Positions 1 to 8,877 of a stretch of DNA of 45,478 nt are shown piece by piece; the stretch's first letter is position 1; each line of letters starts with the position of its first letter. The notes under the pieces were generated by a model, which ran no database searches, was not told the DNA's origin, and saw only the letters and a program-made list of their open reading frames with translations. Source of the stretch: Clostridiales bacterium (GTDB lineage Bacteria > Bacillota > Clostridia > Clostridiales > Oxobacteraceae); contig JASEJN010000024.1 of the NCBI GenBank assembly GCA_030016385.1, forward strand, positions 1 to 45,478, given 5' to 3'. The position numbers and the translations under genes were made by a program.

Positions 1-100
1 AAGCTCTTGGATTCTTAAGGCTGCTGGCCTTAGAACTTACAAAACTTGAATCTGCTGAATGAGTGTTCAAAATAACATAAACTCATATTGCAAATTGAAG
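1..100 (-). repeat. Palindromic element, one arm (copy D, cut by the window edge)
   Basis: This stretch is the reverse complement of the left arm of the 249-bp palindromic element at 24453-24701. I count about 8 differences in 100 positions. It ends with the same terminal motif (AAATTGAAG here, GAATCGAAG there). The other arm would lie outside the window. The element ends about 130 bp upstream of the response-regulator start. Confidence 0.8.
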
Positions 101-229
101 ATTTAGAATTTCAGTATTTTATAAAAATGGAAAAAAGATTTATAATATAATCAGTGCAGTATTTTTACCATAGATTATATTAATTTGTATAAATTTCAAA
201 ATCAATATTATAAAGGGAGGGGAACGCGT

Positions 230-1831
230 ATGTACAGGCTGATTATTGTAGATGATGAAGAAACTATATGCGAGGGGTTATGCAAAATCGTCAATTGGAA
301 GTCTTTCGGATACGAAGTAGTACAAGTCTTTAATGACGGGAAAAGCGCATTGGAATATATTAAGAGAGTGCCCGTTGATGTCATTTTAACTGACATTAAG
401 ATGACATTTGTGTCCGGATTGGAACTGGCAAAGTATATAAACTCCAATAAGCTTGACATAAAAGTTGTCATTATGAGCGGTTACAGGGAATTTGAACTTG
501 CACGCGAAGCCTTAATTTATAATGTAAAATATTATCTGTTAAAACCTACGAATCTTGAAGAGATAAGGGACGTTTTTCTTAAATTAAAGACGGAGCTTGA
601 TGACGAGGGGCAACGGCGTCAGATGCTTAAAAGCAATCAGGAGGAATACAGGGAACTATTAAAACTGTATCGGGAGCAATTTTTTACGGATTTAATCATG
701 GGAGGAATCCGTACCAAAGAAGCGGTTGATGAGAGAATAAAAGCTATAAAATTGAATATTAGCCCTCAAACAACTAAAATTTGCCTCTTGAATTTGTATT
801 TTGAGCATAAGAAATTGCATAAAGATAATTACGATAAATATGCATTCGATGCAACTCTGGATAATTATATCAATAGTAAAAGTGAAAATATAAAGTACTT
901 TACATTGCTGAACACAGATGGTAATACCCAGGTGCTGGCTGTTTCCTTAACTGATGTTGAAATTTGCAAGCTTGAAGAAAAATCGCTTGCATATATGCAT
1001 ATTCTTGCCGATAAAATTAAAAGCATTTTTGGGATAACAATGAAGATAACTCTTGAAAACACTTTTCCGAATCTTTATGAAGCCGCAGCGTATTATAAAC
1101 CTCTGGTTTCTTCAGCCGATAAAGTTAACAGTAAAATTGAAGATATGATAAGCAGAGACGATTTACTTTACCTTACAAAACAGAAAAGGCTTTTTCTTAC
1201 ATATGTGAACTCGAATGATTCAGAAATGTCACGCAACCTATTCGATAATATCATCGATGAAATCAAGTATGCCGATATAAATGCAGTACATAATTTTATC
1301 GTCGATTTGTTTGCAGGTTTAAAGAGCAGGCTTGGGATGCTCGGTATGGTTCTTAACACCTCGCTGTTTCGTTACGAGGAGATTATCAATGCAAATAACA
1401 TAAATAAGATAAGACGCCTGGGGCATTCGATGCTGGATGATATTTTAAAAGAGGTAGTAAAATATAAAAATGCGATGGATAATAGCGTGATCCAGAAAGC
1501 CAAGGAATATATTAATTGTAATTATGATAAAAATATCAGCCTTGGTGAAGTGGCAAAGTATGTCTTTTTAAGTCCGATTTATTTCAGCCATCTGTTCAAA
1601 CAAAAAAGCGGGGAGACATTCATCGATTACCTTACAAAAATCAGAATAAAGAAGGCAATGGAATTACTCCATAATCCTGAACTTAAAATATACGAGATAA
1701 GTGAAAAGGCCGGGTATAAAAATACGAAATACTTTTACAGGCTTTTCAAAGAATATACTGGGTTGACGCCTGTTGAATACAGAGAGAGTATTACAGAGGG
1801 GCGGCTTAAGAATTGGGAAGAAGAAATTTAG
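230..1831 (+). CDS. YesN-type response regulator, AraC-family output domain
   Basis: This is a 533-residue DNA-binding response regulator, the cytoplasmic partner of the kinase encoded next. An N-terminal receiver domain (about residues 1-125) has the acidic pair D8/D9, phospho-acceptor D55 (ILTDIKM) and K105 (LLKP). A long middle region of unassigned fold follows, then two AraC-type helix-turn-helix motifs in the last 100 residues (ISLGEVAKYVFLSPIYFSHL; IYEISEKAGYKNTKYFYRLF). The frame is open from 185, but the ATG at 230 is chosen because AAAGGGAGGGG lies just upstream and the receiver fold begins there. It overlaps the kinase gene by 19 bp, so the two are surely co-translated. Family members usually control carbohydrate transport or hydrolase genes. 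The sugar-related genes downstream fit this, but no target can be shown from sequence. Confidence 0.95.
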   Translation: MYRLIIVDDEETICEGLCKIVNWKSFGYEVVQVFNDGKSALEYIKRVPVDVILTDIKMTFVSGLELAKYINSNKLDIKVVIMSGYREFELAREALIYNVKYYLLKPTNLEEIRDVFLKLKTELDDEGQRRQMLKSNQEEYRELLKLYREQFFTDLIMGGIRTKEAVDERIKAIKLNISPQTTKICLLNLYFEHKKLHKDNYDKYAFDATLDNYINSKSENIKYFTLLNTDGNTQVLAVSLTDVEICKLEEKSLAYMHILADKIKSIFGITMKITLENTFPNLYEAAAYYKPLVSSADKVNSKIEDMISRDDLLYLTKQKRLFLTYVNSNDSEMSRNLFDNIIDEIKYADINAVHNFIVDLFAGLKSRLGMLGMVLNTSLFRYEEIINANNINKIRRLGHSMLDDILKEVVKYKNAMDNSVIQKAKEYINCNYDKNISLGEVAKYVFLSPIYFSHLFKQKSGETFIDYLTKIRIKKAMELLHNPELKIYEISEKAGYKNTKYFYRLFKEYTGLTPVEYRESITEGRLKNWEEEI

Positions 1832-3618
1832 GCATATGGAATTATATAAGATTTTATAGGTTCAACAGTATATTGATAAAAAATTTTCTCTTGATAATAT
1901 CGTCAACCGTACTTCCTCTGATAATAATCATCTTTTCCGTTTATACTTATAACACCGCAAATATCAGGGATGAAATCAAAACGACAAACATAAATGCCCT
2001 GTCAAATGTCAGGAACATGGTTGATACGACGATATCGAGAGGCGATATGATTTCGGCACAGGTTGCGGCAGAAGAGGATATCACATCTTTGATATCGTAC
2101 AGGGAAATTAATCCATCCCGATTGTACAAAAGCTTTTATGATCTTTACAGGAATATGGGATATATAACATCAACCAACGATATCATAGATTCGGTTTATG
2201 TGTATTTTGAGAACAGCAATTTTATATTTTCAGCTGATGGAAACAGCATGGACCTTCAGCATTTTAGCGATAAGGGCTGGTTTTCTGATTATGAGCTATA
2301 TAAATCCGAGAAATATCACGTCGGTGCACGAAAAGTTTCCGATATATTCGGCGGCAATGTCAAAAATTTCATCTCAATTTTCAGGGCTATAAATAATAAC
2401 GGAAATGAGGGAATGGCCATAGTAAATATCGATATCCAGAAGCTTAAGAATATTATCGATAATGCGGACAACTATAGAAACGGACGGGATTTGATCATAT
2501 TAGGAAAGGACGGCACTATAATTTATAGTACCGATCTTACGCTGATAACGAAAAATATTAAAAATGAAAAGAGTTTGAATGAAATATTTATCAATAAAAA
2601 GGATAACTATTTTACGCATAAGATAAACGATACGGGTAAGATTATTACAATGCTGGATTCACAGTATAACGGCTGGAAATATATATCCATAACTCCTTTA
2701 AACCAGTATTCACAGAGGACTTATGATTTCAGATGTTTCCTGCTGATTGCAATATTGATCTGCATCGTAATAGCCATAATCATTTCATTTTTCATATCCA
2801 TAAAGATATTTCAGCCTGTAAAGGAAATTGTTTCATTATTTAAAACTTCCGATGATTGGAGTGGAATAGTTCAGGAAAAAGATGAGAGGGGTTTTAACGA
2901 ATTTAAATATATAACAAAAAACATTTTGAACTCCTTGAATAAAACGACACAGATGGAAAATGAACTCAAGGAGAGGCTGAAGTTGCTGCGCAAAGCACAG
3001 ACTATCTCGCTGCAGGCTCAGATAAATCCCCATTTTTTATTTAATACTCTCGAAACAATAAACTGGAAGGCCATGATGCTGACGGGCGGTGAGAGTGAAG
3101 TTTCAAAAATGATCGGCTATTTATCCCAACTGCTTAGATTGAGCCTTGAAACCGAAAACAGTATCGTTACGGTAGAAACTGAAATCAAACATGTGAAGTG
3201 CTATCTTGATATACAAAAAATATGCTATAAAAATAAATTCGATGTAATCTGGAAAATAGACAGCAGAATTTATGGATATAAGATGATAAAGCTTACTCTG
3301 CAGCCTTTAGTGGAAAATGCGATTTCCCACGGGATAAAACCTAAAAGCGGCAAGGGGATAATATCCATTGAAGGAAAAGAAATGGATGATTATATAGAGA
3401 TAAGCGTGACAGATGATGGGATAGGTATGCCTCCTGAGGCTGTAGCAGAGTTGAACGAGTCGATGAAAGATGATTATATAAAGGAGAACTCCCATATAGG
3501 TATTAAAAATGTAAATCAGCGCATAAAGCTGATTTTTGGAGATGAATATGGCGCTACGGTAGAAAGCAGGTATAACGAATATACCAGGGCTATTCTTAAG
3601 ATGCCTAAGGAAAAATAA
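1813..3618 (+). CDS. YesM-type sensor histidine kinase
   Basis: This is a 601-residue membrane sensor kinase. A first transmembrane helix lies at about residues 22-45 and a large extracytoplasmic sensing domain (Cache-like in size and position) spans about 46-305. A second helix at about 310-330 leads into a HAMP region (ISIKIFQPVKEI). The His_kinase domain has the motif INPHFLFNTLETINW with the predicted phospho-accepting H407, and a HATPase domain follows (N-box LVENAISHGI, then DDGIGM and HIGIKNVNQRI). The start is TTG at 1813, with AGAGGGGCGG upstream inside the end of the response-regulator gene. No other start fits before the first membrane helix. It senses an external, probably sugar-related ligand by family precedent; the ligand is unknown. 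Confidence 0.94.
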   Translation: MGRRNLGIWNYIRFYRFNSILIKNFLLIISSTVLPLIIIIFSVYTYNTANIRDEIKTTNINALSNVRNMVDTTISRGDMISAQVAAEEDITSLISYREINPSRLYKSFYDLYRNMGYITSTNDIIDSVYVYFENSNFIFSADGNSMDLQHFSDKGWFSDYELYKSEKYHVGARKVSDIFGGNVKNFISIFRAINNNGNEGMAIVNIDIQKLKNIIDNADNYRNGRDLIILGKDGTIIYSTDLTLITKNIKNEKSLNEIFINKKDNYFTHKINDTGKIITMLDSQYNGWKYISITPLNQYSQRTYDFRCFLLIAILICIVIAIIISFFISIKIFQPVKEIVSLFKTSDDWSGIVQEKDERGFNEFKYITKNILNSLNKTTQMENELKERLKLLRKAQTISLQAQINPHFLFNTLETINWKAMMLTGGESEVSKMIGYLSQLLRLSLETENSIVTVETEIKHVKCYLDIQKICYKNKFDVIWKIDSRIYGYKMIKLTLQPLVENAISHGIKPKSGKGIISIEGKEMDDYIEISVTDDGIGMPPEAVAELNESMKDDYIKENSHIGIKNVNQRIKLIFGDEYGATVESRYNEYTRAILKMPKEK

Positions 3619-3689
3619 GCGTATTAAAATATAATGTTGGAAAAGGGGATAATTTAAGGTAGCTTTTGGAATTCCATGTATTCAATCTT

Positions 3690-3893
3690 TTAATATTTAT
3701 CGCTTTTTGACTTTAGTAGTTTTAACTGATTAACCGAAAGACTATCCAGAAACTGGGATTTCTTTGATATATCAGTCCTTGTAATTATCTTTTTTTCGAT
3801 GAGAAGTTCTATTATACTTACGATAGCGAGAGTATTTTTATAATCGATTTCTTTAAGGTCGGCTAATTCGCTTATTATATCGATATTATTCAT
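3690..3893 (-). CDS. small hypothetical protein, 67 aa
   Basis: I do not recognise this family. The predicted protein is short, charged and mostly helical by eye (MNNIDIISELADLKEIDYKN..., then IVSIIELLIEKKIITRTDI), with no signal peptide and no cysteines. The frame could start upstream at 3932, but the ATG at 3893 has a strong GGAGGT 8 bases before it, which decides the start and argues that the gene is real. It is convergent with the kinase gene and divergent from the PHP gene. The pattern of two helices around a 'KKIITRTDI' turn resembles small Spo0E-like or helix-turn-helix-like regulators only loosely. Function is unknown. Confidence 0.6.
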   Translation of the reverse strand: MNNIDIISELADLKEIDYKNTLAIVSIIELLIEKKIITRTDISKKSQFLDSLSVNQLKLLKSKSDKY

Positions 3894-4064
3894 AAAAAGA
3901 CCTCCAGTGTTTTTATAAGTTGGATTATTCAAAGAATATGTGACCGTCTCATACTAAATAATTGACAGAAATAAAATTTTTATACAGATAAAGCTCATAT
4001 AATTTGGACATCCTGCGTTACATGAAAAAAATATTGAATAAATCAAATGGCAGTGTTATCATAT

Positions 4065-4128
4065 TTTCGGTTCGTAATTTGAGATTATGTTATTTTAAAT
4101 ACTCATTCGCCAGATTCAAGTATTGAAG
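4065..4128 (+). repeat. Palindromic element, 64-bp deletion derivative (copy C)
   Basis: The left 55 bases match the left arm of the full element at 24453 (TTCGTAATTTGAG, then ATGTTATTTT, then ACTCATTCGCCAGATTCAAG). They run straight into TATTGAAG, which looks like the right-hand terminus GAATTGAAG. The whole middle of the element is missing. After the end, GTGTATA (4137-4143) and TATACAC (4162-4168) form a small inverted repeat that also follows the full copy (24727-24754). The region 3894-4213 otherwise holds no gene that I can see. Confidence 0.7.
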
Positions 4129-4213
4129 TTACAAGGGTGTATATTTTATATTTGAATAATATATACACTCAGTTACAGAAGCAAAAATATCAAAAAGATG
4201 GAAGTGCATCGAA

Positions 4214-5092
4214 ATGATCATAAATCCTTATGTAGCAGGCGGTACCTGGCTTAAAGGGTGCCTGCATGCCCATACCGAGAACAGCCCATGTGGGCATTAT
4301 CCGTTGGAAAAGGTTATAGGAATGTATATGTCCTATGGAATGGAATATGATTTTTTAGCGATAACGGACCATTTCTCCTTGACTGAAATAGGGAAAACGG
4401 CTGGCGACGGCAAGCTTATTCTATTCCAGGGCGTTGAGTATAAAAGGGCGAAATTTCAGATGCTCGGCATAAATATTAATAAATACGATGATGATAAAGA
4501 TAATTCAAACAACCATCAGGATATAATCGATGAGGTTAAAAGGCAGGGCGGATTTACGATAATATGCCACCCGCACCTGAATGCCGGGGATTACTGGCCA
4601 ATTGAAAAGCTTAAAGGACTGAACGGCTACCTCGGAATTGAAATCTATAATAATAATGTAAGGCTTAACAATTCCGGAAGGGCAGTAGCCACTGATGTGT
4701 GGGACGAGCTTTTAAGCAGCGGCAAGAGAGTTTTTGGGTTTGCAAATGACGACATGCACATATTTTCCAGAGTCGGAGGTGCGTATAATATGGTTTTGTC
4801 TCCCGAAAAAAGCAAGGAATCTATAATAAATAGTATTAAAAAAGGAAGTTTTTATGCATCCTCAGGTGTTATTTTTGATTCGATAGCAGTAATTGGCGAT
4901 ATGATCAGCGTGAGGATAAAGCGCATACCGGGTGAGATTAGATTCATCGGAACGGGAGGGAAAGTGCTTAAGAGTACCTCCGGCATGGGCGCTGATTACG
5001 TATACTCAGGCAGTGAAAGTTATGTAAGAGTAGAAGTCAGAAGAGAAGACGGCGCTATGGCATGGACCCAGCCCTTTTATAAAACTGAATAA
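4214..5092 (+). CDS. PHP-domain metal-dependent hydrolase (phosphoesterase-like)
   Basis: This 292-residue protein has a PHP (polymerase and histidinol phosphatase) domain. The metal-binding motifs are H18-A-H20 (GCLHAHTENSPCGHYP), AITDH, the glutamate of FQGVEY, ICHPHLN, and a late aspartate/histidine pair in FANDDMH. The spacing and the CLHAHT opening resemble stand-alone PHP proteins that accompany glycoside hydrolases and sugar transporters in Firmicutes. The substrate is unknown, probably a phosphoester. No signal peptide is present, so it should be cytoplasmic. The start at 4214 is the first ATG before the HxH motif, with only a weak ribosome site (ATGGAAG). It is followed 132 bp later by the rhamnosidase gene, and a joint role in sugar catabolism is inferred. 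Confidence 0.85.
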   Translation: MIINPYVAGGTWLKGCLHAHTENSPCGHYPLEKVIGMYMSYGMEYDFLAITDHFSLTEIGKTAGDGKLILFQGVEYKRAKFQMLGININKYDDDKDNSNNHQDIIDEVKRQGGFTIICHPHLNAGDYWPIEKLKGLNGYLGIEIYNNNVRLNNSGRAVATDVWDELLSSGKRVFGFANDDMHIFSRVGGAYNMVLSPEKSKESIINSIKKGSFYASSGVIFDSIAVIGDMISVRIKRIPGEIRFIGTGGKVLKSTSGMGADYVYSGSESYVRVEVRREDGAMAWTQPFYKTE

Positions 5093-5147
5093 AATATTAT
5101 AAGGTTGAAAAAAGCCAGACAGATGGCGGATAGAATGGATAAAAATA

Positions 5148-5182
5148 ATATCAGGGGATGCAGGAAATACATCCCCTGATAT
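5148..5182 (+). other. 13-bp perfect hairpin between the PHP and rhamnosidase genes
   Basis: ATATCAGGGGATG (5148-5160) pairs perfectly with CATCCCCTGATAT (5170-5182) across a 9-base loop. No run of T follows it on the plus strand, so it is a weak terminator at best. It may be an mRNA-stabilising or attenuating hairpin ahead of the rhamnosidase ribosome binding site at 5211. Confidence 0.6.
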
Positions 5183-5224
5183 CGTATATATATGTTTATG
5201 GATAAAAAAAGGGGGAAAGATAAT

Positions 5225-7591
5225 ATGGATTTGGACGGTAGAAAGCTTCTTGCCAAGGCCTGCTGGATTTGGCCGGGCGACAGGTTATTCGATATACATA
5301 ACACTTATGCCCATTTCAGGAAGGACTTTGTACTTTCGAAAGCCGAGAAAAACGCTGTTTTATATATAACGGCGGATCAGAGTTATAGGCTTTGGATAAA
5401 TGGGAAATATGTAACACGCGGCCCCGCCCGGGGTTATCAATCGCACTGGCCGTACGATACGGTCTGTATCGGGAGTTTTCTAAAAGATGGCGAAAACTAT
5501 ATTTCCGTGGAAGTATACAATCCGGGTGTAAGCACGTTCAGCTATATATTCCAATCATCGGCAGGATTTTTATGCGCCGGTAACCTTGGCAGCATGTCGA
5601 TATTTAGTGATTCTACATGGCTGGCCAGGTATGATCAAGCACATAAAAGGGATACGGCTAATTATTCCATACAGCTATCTTTCCAGGAACATGTCGATGC
5701 TAAAAGGGATGACAGGACGTGGATAACTTCGCCGAGCAGGCCAAAGGGATGGCAAAGGGCAAATGCAACAGCGTTTGGCTCCATGCCATGGCACGATATT
5801 GAAGAGCGCGGTATACCCCAATTGAGAGAAACCAGGCGCTTTCCTGAAAGGTGCATATCGAGGTGCCATGGTAAGGTGGCGGTACAATATAAAGATTGGA
5901 GAAATGTGGCTCAGGGGCTCTATTTTGAACTGAAAAATAATAGTTGGAAGCCGGAGGATACTCTGTTAAAGCCGGATAATAACTTTATGGTTAAGATACC
6001 ATCTTCAAGGGAAGGTGCGTTTAATGCCGTTACGCTAGACATGGGAGAAACCGTAGTCGGCCCCTGCAGCATAGTAGTAGAAGGCGGAAGGGCTGATGAT
6101 TATATAGATCTATTTTTTCATGAAATATGTGAAAAGGACGGAAGCCCTGTGATTCTCGATATAGATGCATCAAATCCGTGCTGTATATCCATGGCAAACC
6201 GTCTGGTTCTTTCAGGGAATAAAACTGCTTATGATTTTTACCAGATACTTGGTTTTAGATATGTAACGATTATATCGCAGGAGAATACACAGGACATTTC
6301 CCTGCGCATCAGTGTCAATGATACAGGCTATCCGTATGATATTAAAGGTAAGTTTGAATGCTCCGACAGACAGATGAACGATATCTGGAATATTTGCCTG
6401 CGGACTGAACAAGTCTGTTCGCTTGATTCATATATAGACACTCCATGGAGAGAGCAGGGGCAGTGGTGGGGAGATGCAAGGATACAGTTCTGGAATACTA
6501 TGGCTATGGATAACGATGTAAGATTATTCAGGCGGGGAATCCGATCGATAGCAGGACAATCCGTTCCTAACGGTTTAACATACGGACTTGCACCCACTAA
6601 GGCTCATACGTGTATTCTGCCGGACTATTCGCTTGTATGGATCATGACGATATATGATTACTACTGGCAAACAGGCGAATTGTCTTTATTTGAAGAAATG
6701 ATTCCGAGGATTAACAGCCTCTTGGATTATTTCAGGCATGACGCCCCAAGATGCAAGGGATTGCTTAGCTATGACCCGCGGTATTGGTTATTCCTTGATT
6801 GGTCGAATCTCGAGAAAAAAGGATCGCCTACACTCTACAATATGTGGTACCTTTTGGCGCTCAGGACATTAAATAAAATGTTCAGTCTTACGGGGCATGA
6901 GGTTGAGGCCAAAGCAACAGCAAAAGAGGGAAATGAGCTTGAGGCGAAAATAGAAAACCAGCTTTTTGATGAAGATGCGGGATTATTTTGCGACGGACTT
7001 GATACTAATGGCGACCCGTATAAAATACATTCAGTCCATTCGCAAACATTCGCGATTATGCTTGGCTTAAAATCTGATTATCATAAGAATATGTTTGAAA
7101 AAAGGATATTGCCATTTTTAAAAGGGGAAAAACTGGATGTGTCTGTTCCTTCGGCTTACTGGACAAGTTATGTGATAACCGTTGCCCGTGAAGGCGGATT
7201 TTACAAGGAAGCTTTGGACTTCATCAAAAGAAAGTGGTCGCCGATGATAGCTTACAGCACATGTTCGGAGCAATTTAATTCTGGTAAGGGGACCAGCTCA
7301 GTCAGCCATGCCTGGAGTGCACATCCGATATTCCATTTGATGAATCTGCTTGGAGGGATTGTTCAGGATTCGGTTAATTGGAAGTCAGTAGTTTATAATC
7401 CATACTTTGCAGAAGGCTTGGACTTTGTTCGCGTAAAAGTTCCTACGCCTCATGGAATAATTGAAAGCAAATGGAACCGCAGGGGGAGAAATATAGATGT
7501 ATCGTTGCTTCTTCCGGATGGAATCAAAGCCAAGGTAAGGTTGCCGGGGCATGAGGCTGAGGTCGTGCATTCGTTTAAATGCACGATATAA
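5225..7591 (+). CDS. GH78-like alpha-L-rhamnosidase
   Basis: This 788-residue protein resembles family 78 glycoside hydrolases, which release terminal L-rhamnose. The N-terminal half holds beta-sandwich domains (YRLWINGKYVTRGPARGY is typical of the carbohydrate-binding domain). From about residue 380 comes the (alpha/alpha)6 catalytic domain with D405 and E410 in DTPWREQGQWWGDA, the position of the GH78 acid motif. E682 in TCSEQFNSG, followed by VSHAWSAHPIF, matches the late catalytic-base region, and a short C-terminal beta domain closes the protein. No signal peptide is seen, so it should act on imported oligosaccharides in the cytoplasm. The ATG at 5225 is preferred over 5192 because GGGGGAAAG lies 5 bases before it. 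GH78 is assigned by motif; the actual substrate is an inference. Confidence 0.88.
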   Translation: MDLDGRKLLAKACWIWPGDRLFDIHNTYAHFRKDFVLSKAEKNAVLYITADQSYRLWINGKYVTRGPARGYQSHWPYDTVCIGSFLKDGENYISVEVYNPGVSTFSYIFQSSAGFLCAGNLGSMSIFSDSTWLARYDQAHKRDTANYSIQLSFQEHVDAKRDDRTWITSPSRPKGWQRANATAFGSMPWHDIEERGIPQLRETRRFPERCISRCHGKVAVQYKDWRNVAQGLYFELKNNSWKPEDTLLKPDNNFMVKIPSSREGAFNAVTLDMGETVVGPCSIVVEGGRADDYIDLFFHEICEKDGSPVILDIDASNPCCISMANRLVLSGNKTAYDFYQILGFRYVTIISQENTQDISLRISVNDTGYPYDIKGKFECSDRQMNDIWNICLRTEQVCSLDSYIDTPWREQGQWWGDARIQFWNTMAMDNDVRLFRRGIRSIAGQSVPNGLTYGLAPTKAHTCILPDYSLVWIMTIYDYYWQTGELSLFEEMIPRINSLLDYFRHDAPRCKGLLSYDPRYWLFLDWSNLEKKGSPTLYNMWYLLALRTLNKMFSLTGHEVEAKATAKEGNELEAKIENQLFDEDAGLFCDGLDTNGDPYKIHSVHSQTFAIMLGLKSDYHKNMFEKRILPFLKGEKLDVSVPSAYWTSYVITVAREGGFYKEALDFIKRKWSPMIAYSTCSEQFNSGKGTSSVSHAWSAHPIFHLMNLLGGIVQDSVNWKSVVYNPYFAEGLDFVRVKVPTPHGIIESKWNRRGRNIDVSLLLPDGIKAKVRLPGHEAEVVHSFKCTI

Positions 7592-7628
7592 CGATTTGTT
7601 AAAATATGAATGCGATATAAGTGTATAT

Positions 7629-7653
7629 ATAATATTCTTCAAATATAAAATAT
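7629..7653 (+). repeat. 25-bp AT-rich direct repeat, copy 1
   Basis: The sequence contains AATATTCTTCAAATATAAAA and is identical over 25 bases to 8480-8504 and 10207-10231. It sits between the rhamnosidase and HAD genes. Confidence 0.85.
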
Positions 7654-7688
7654 GTACCCATGCGATATTAAAATCGGGAGATAAAAGG

Positions 7689-8483
7689 ATGAAGGATTTA
7701 AAGGATATCAAATGTTTCCTGCTGGATATGGACGGCACATTTTACTTGGGAAATGAATTGTTTGACGGATCGCTGGATTTTCTGGATATATTGAAAAAAC
7801 AGGGCAAATCGTTCCTGTTCCTTACAAATAATTCATCTAAAAACAAAAACCAGTACAGGGACAAACTGAAAAGGTTAGGCTGCGATGTCGATGAGGAGGA
7901 TATATTCACATCGGGAGAAGCTACAATAATATATTTGAATAGGATTAAAAGGGGTGCAGGCATATTCCTTATGGGAACTCCATTTCTTGAAGAGGAGTTT
8001 CAAAAAGCTGGATTTAAACTTATAAGGAGCAGGGATGAAAAACCTGACTTTGTGGTTTTAGGGTTTGACACGACTCTCACATATGAGAAAATATGGATCG
8101 CCTGCGATTTCCTGAGGGAAGGAATCCCTTTTATCGCGACGCATCCTGATTTCAACTGCCCTATAGAAGGTGGAAAATATATGCCGGATACAGGTTCGAT
8201 GATTAAAATATTCGAAGCTTCCACAGGCCATTTTCCTGTTGTGATAGGGAAACCTTACAGGTATATAGTCGATGCAATAACAGACAAGTACGGCCTTAAA
8301 AATGAAGAAATTGCAATAGTCGGCGACAGGCTTTATACCGACATAAAGACGGGTGTAAATTCGGGTATAACATCGATACTCGTGTTTTCAGGAGAAACAT
8401 CGAGGGATATGTACGCCGCATCCGATATAAAAGCAGATTATGAATTTTCATCTATAAAGGAGTTAGGAGAAGCCATCAAATAA
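7689..8483 (+). CDS. HAD-IIA family hydrolase (NagD-like sugar phosphatase)
   Basis: This 264-residue HAD phosphatase has motif I D13-M-D15-G-T (LLDMDGTFYLGN), with nucleophile D13 and acid/base D15. Motif II is in FLTNNSSKN, a type IIA cap lies in the middle, motif III lysine is in IGKPYRYI, and motif IV is IVGDRLYTDIKTG. This is the NagD/AraL/pNPPase layout, which dephosphorylates sugar phosphates and similar small molecules. The ATG at 7689 follows a purine-rich GGGAGATAAAAGG. The long upstream frame extension carries no recognisable domain and is ignored. It lies 97 bp after the rhamnosidase, and a role in handling surplus sugar phosphate is inferred only from that neighbour. The stop codon lies inside repeat copy 2. 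Confidence 0.9.
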   Translation: MKDLKDIKCFLLDMDGTFYLGNELFDGSLDFLDILKKQGKSFLFLTNNSSKNKNQYRDKLKRLGCDVDEEDIFTSGEATIIYLNRIKRGAGIFLMGTPFLEEEFQKAGFKLIRSRDEKPDFVVLGFDTTLTYEKIWIACDFLREGIPFIATHPDFNCPIEGGKYMPDTGSMIKIFEASTGHFPVVIGKPYRYIVDAITDKYGLKNEEIAIVGDRLYTDIKTGVNSGITSILVFSGETSRDMYAASDIKADYEFSSIKELGEAIK

Positions 8484-8504
8484 TATTCTTCAAATATAAA
8501 ATAT
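8480..8504 (+). repeat. 25-bp AT-rich direct repeat, copy 2
   Basis: Identical over 25 bases to 7629-7653 and 10207-10231. It overlaps the stop codon of the HAD hydrolase gene (8481-8483). Confidence 0.85.
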
Positions 8505-8615
8505 ACTCCCGCAAAAAATATATGAAGTTGATTTTCATAATTTCATATTGCAGACCAAATTGGTTGGCGGAATTCAACAAAAATTAGCCAAATATATAGT
8601 ATTATTTTGCAAATG

Positions 8616-8624
8616 TGATATAAT
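8616..8624 (+). promoter_or_regulatory. extended -10 promoter for the serS transcript
   Basis: TGATATAAT contains a consensus TATAAT preceded by TGn, an extended -10 element. No good -35 box lies 16-18 bases upstream, which is acceptable for an extended -10 promoter. It places the transcript start at about 8631, just before the T-box leader. Confidence 0.6.
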
Positions 8625-8639
8625 ATAGAATTAAATAAG

Positions 8640-8856
8640 ACTGATGACGGGAAATAGTAAATATGTGTCCGTTATAAGAGAACCGGCGTTTGGTGCGAGC
8701 CGGCAGCGGCATTTATTGAATCCAGCCCTGAGGGTAAATCGGGTATGCCCGTTAAAGCTAAGAGATGGATTAAACTATTTTTAAATATTTTAATCAATTA
8801 GGGTGGCAACGCGGAAGCCTTTCGTCCCTTTTATGGATGGAAGGCTTTTATTATTG
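8640..8856 (+). promoter_or_regulatory. T-box leader (tRNA-Ser responsive) with terminator
   Basis: The leader carries the conserved T-box sequence AGGGTGGCAACGCGG (8800-8814). Its TGGC can pair with the GCCA end of uncharged tRNA-Ser. An upstream stem I region contains the distal motif GGTGCGAGCC. A likely specifier codon TCC (Ser) lies at 8721-8723 in TTGAATCCAGCCC. The terminator follows: AAGCCTTTCGTCC (8815-8827) pairs with GGATGGAAGGCTT (8835-8847) and runs into TTTATTATT. Uncharged tRNA-Ser should stabilise the antiterminator and raise serS expression, the standard T-box mechanism in Firmicutes. Confidence 0.93.
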
Positions 8857-8877
8857 TAAAAATGGAGGAGACAAATT

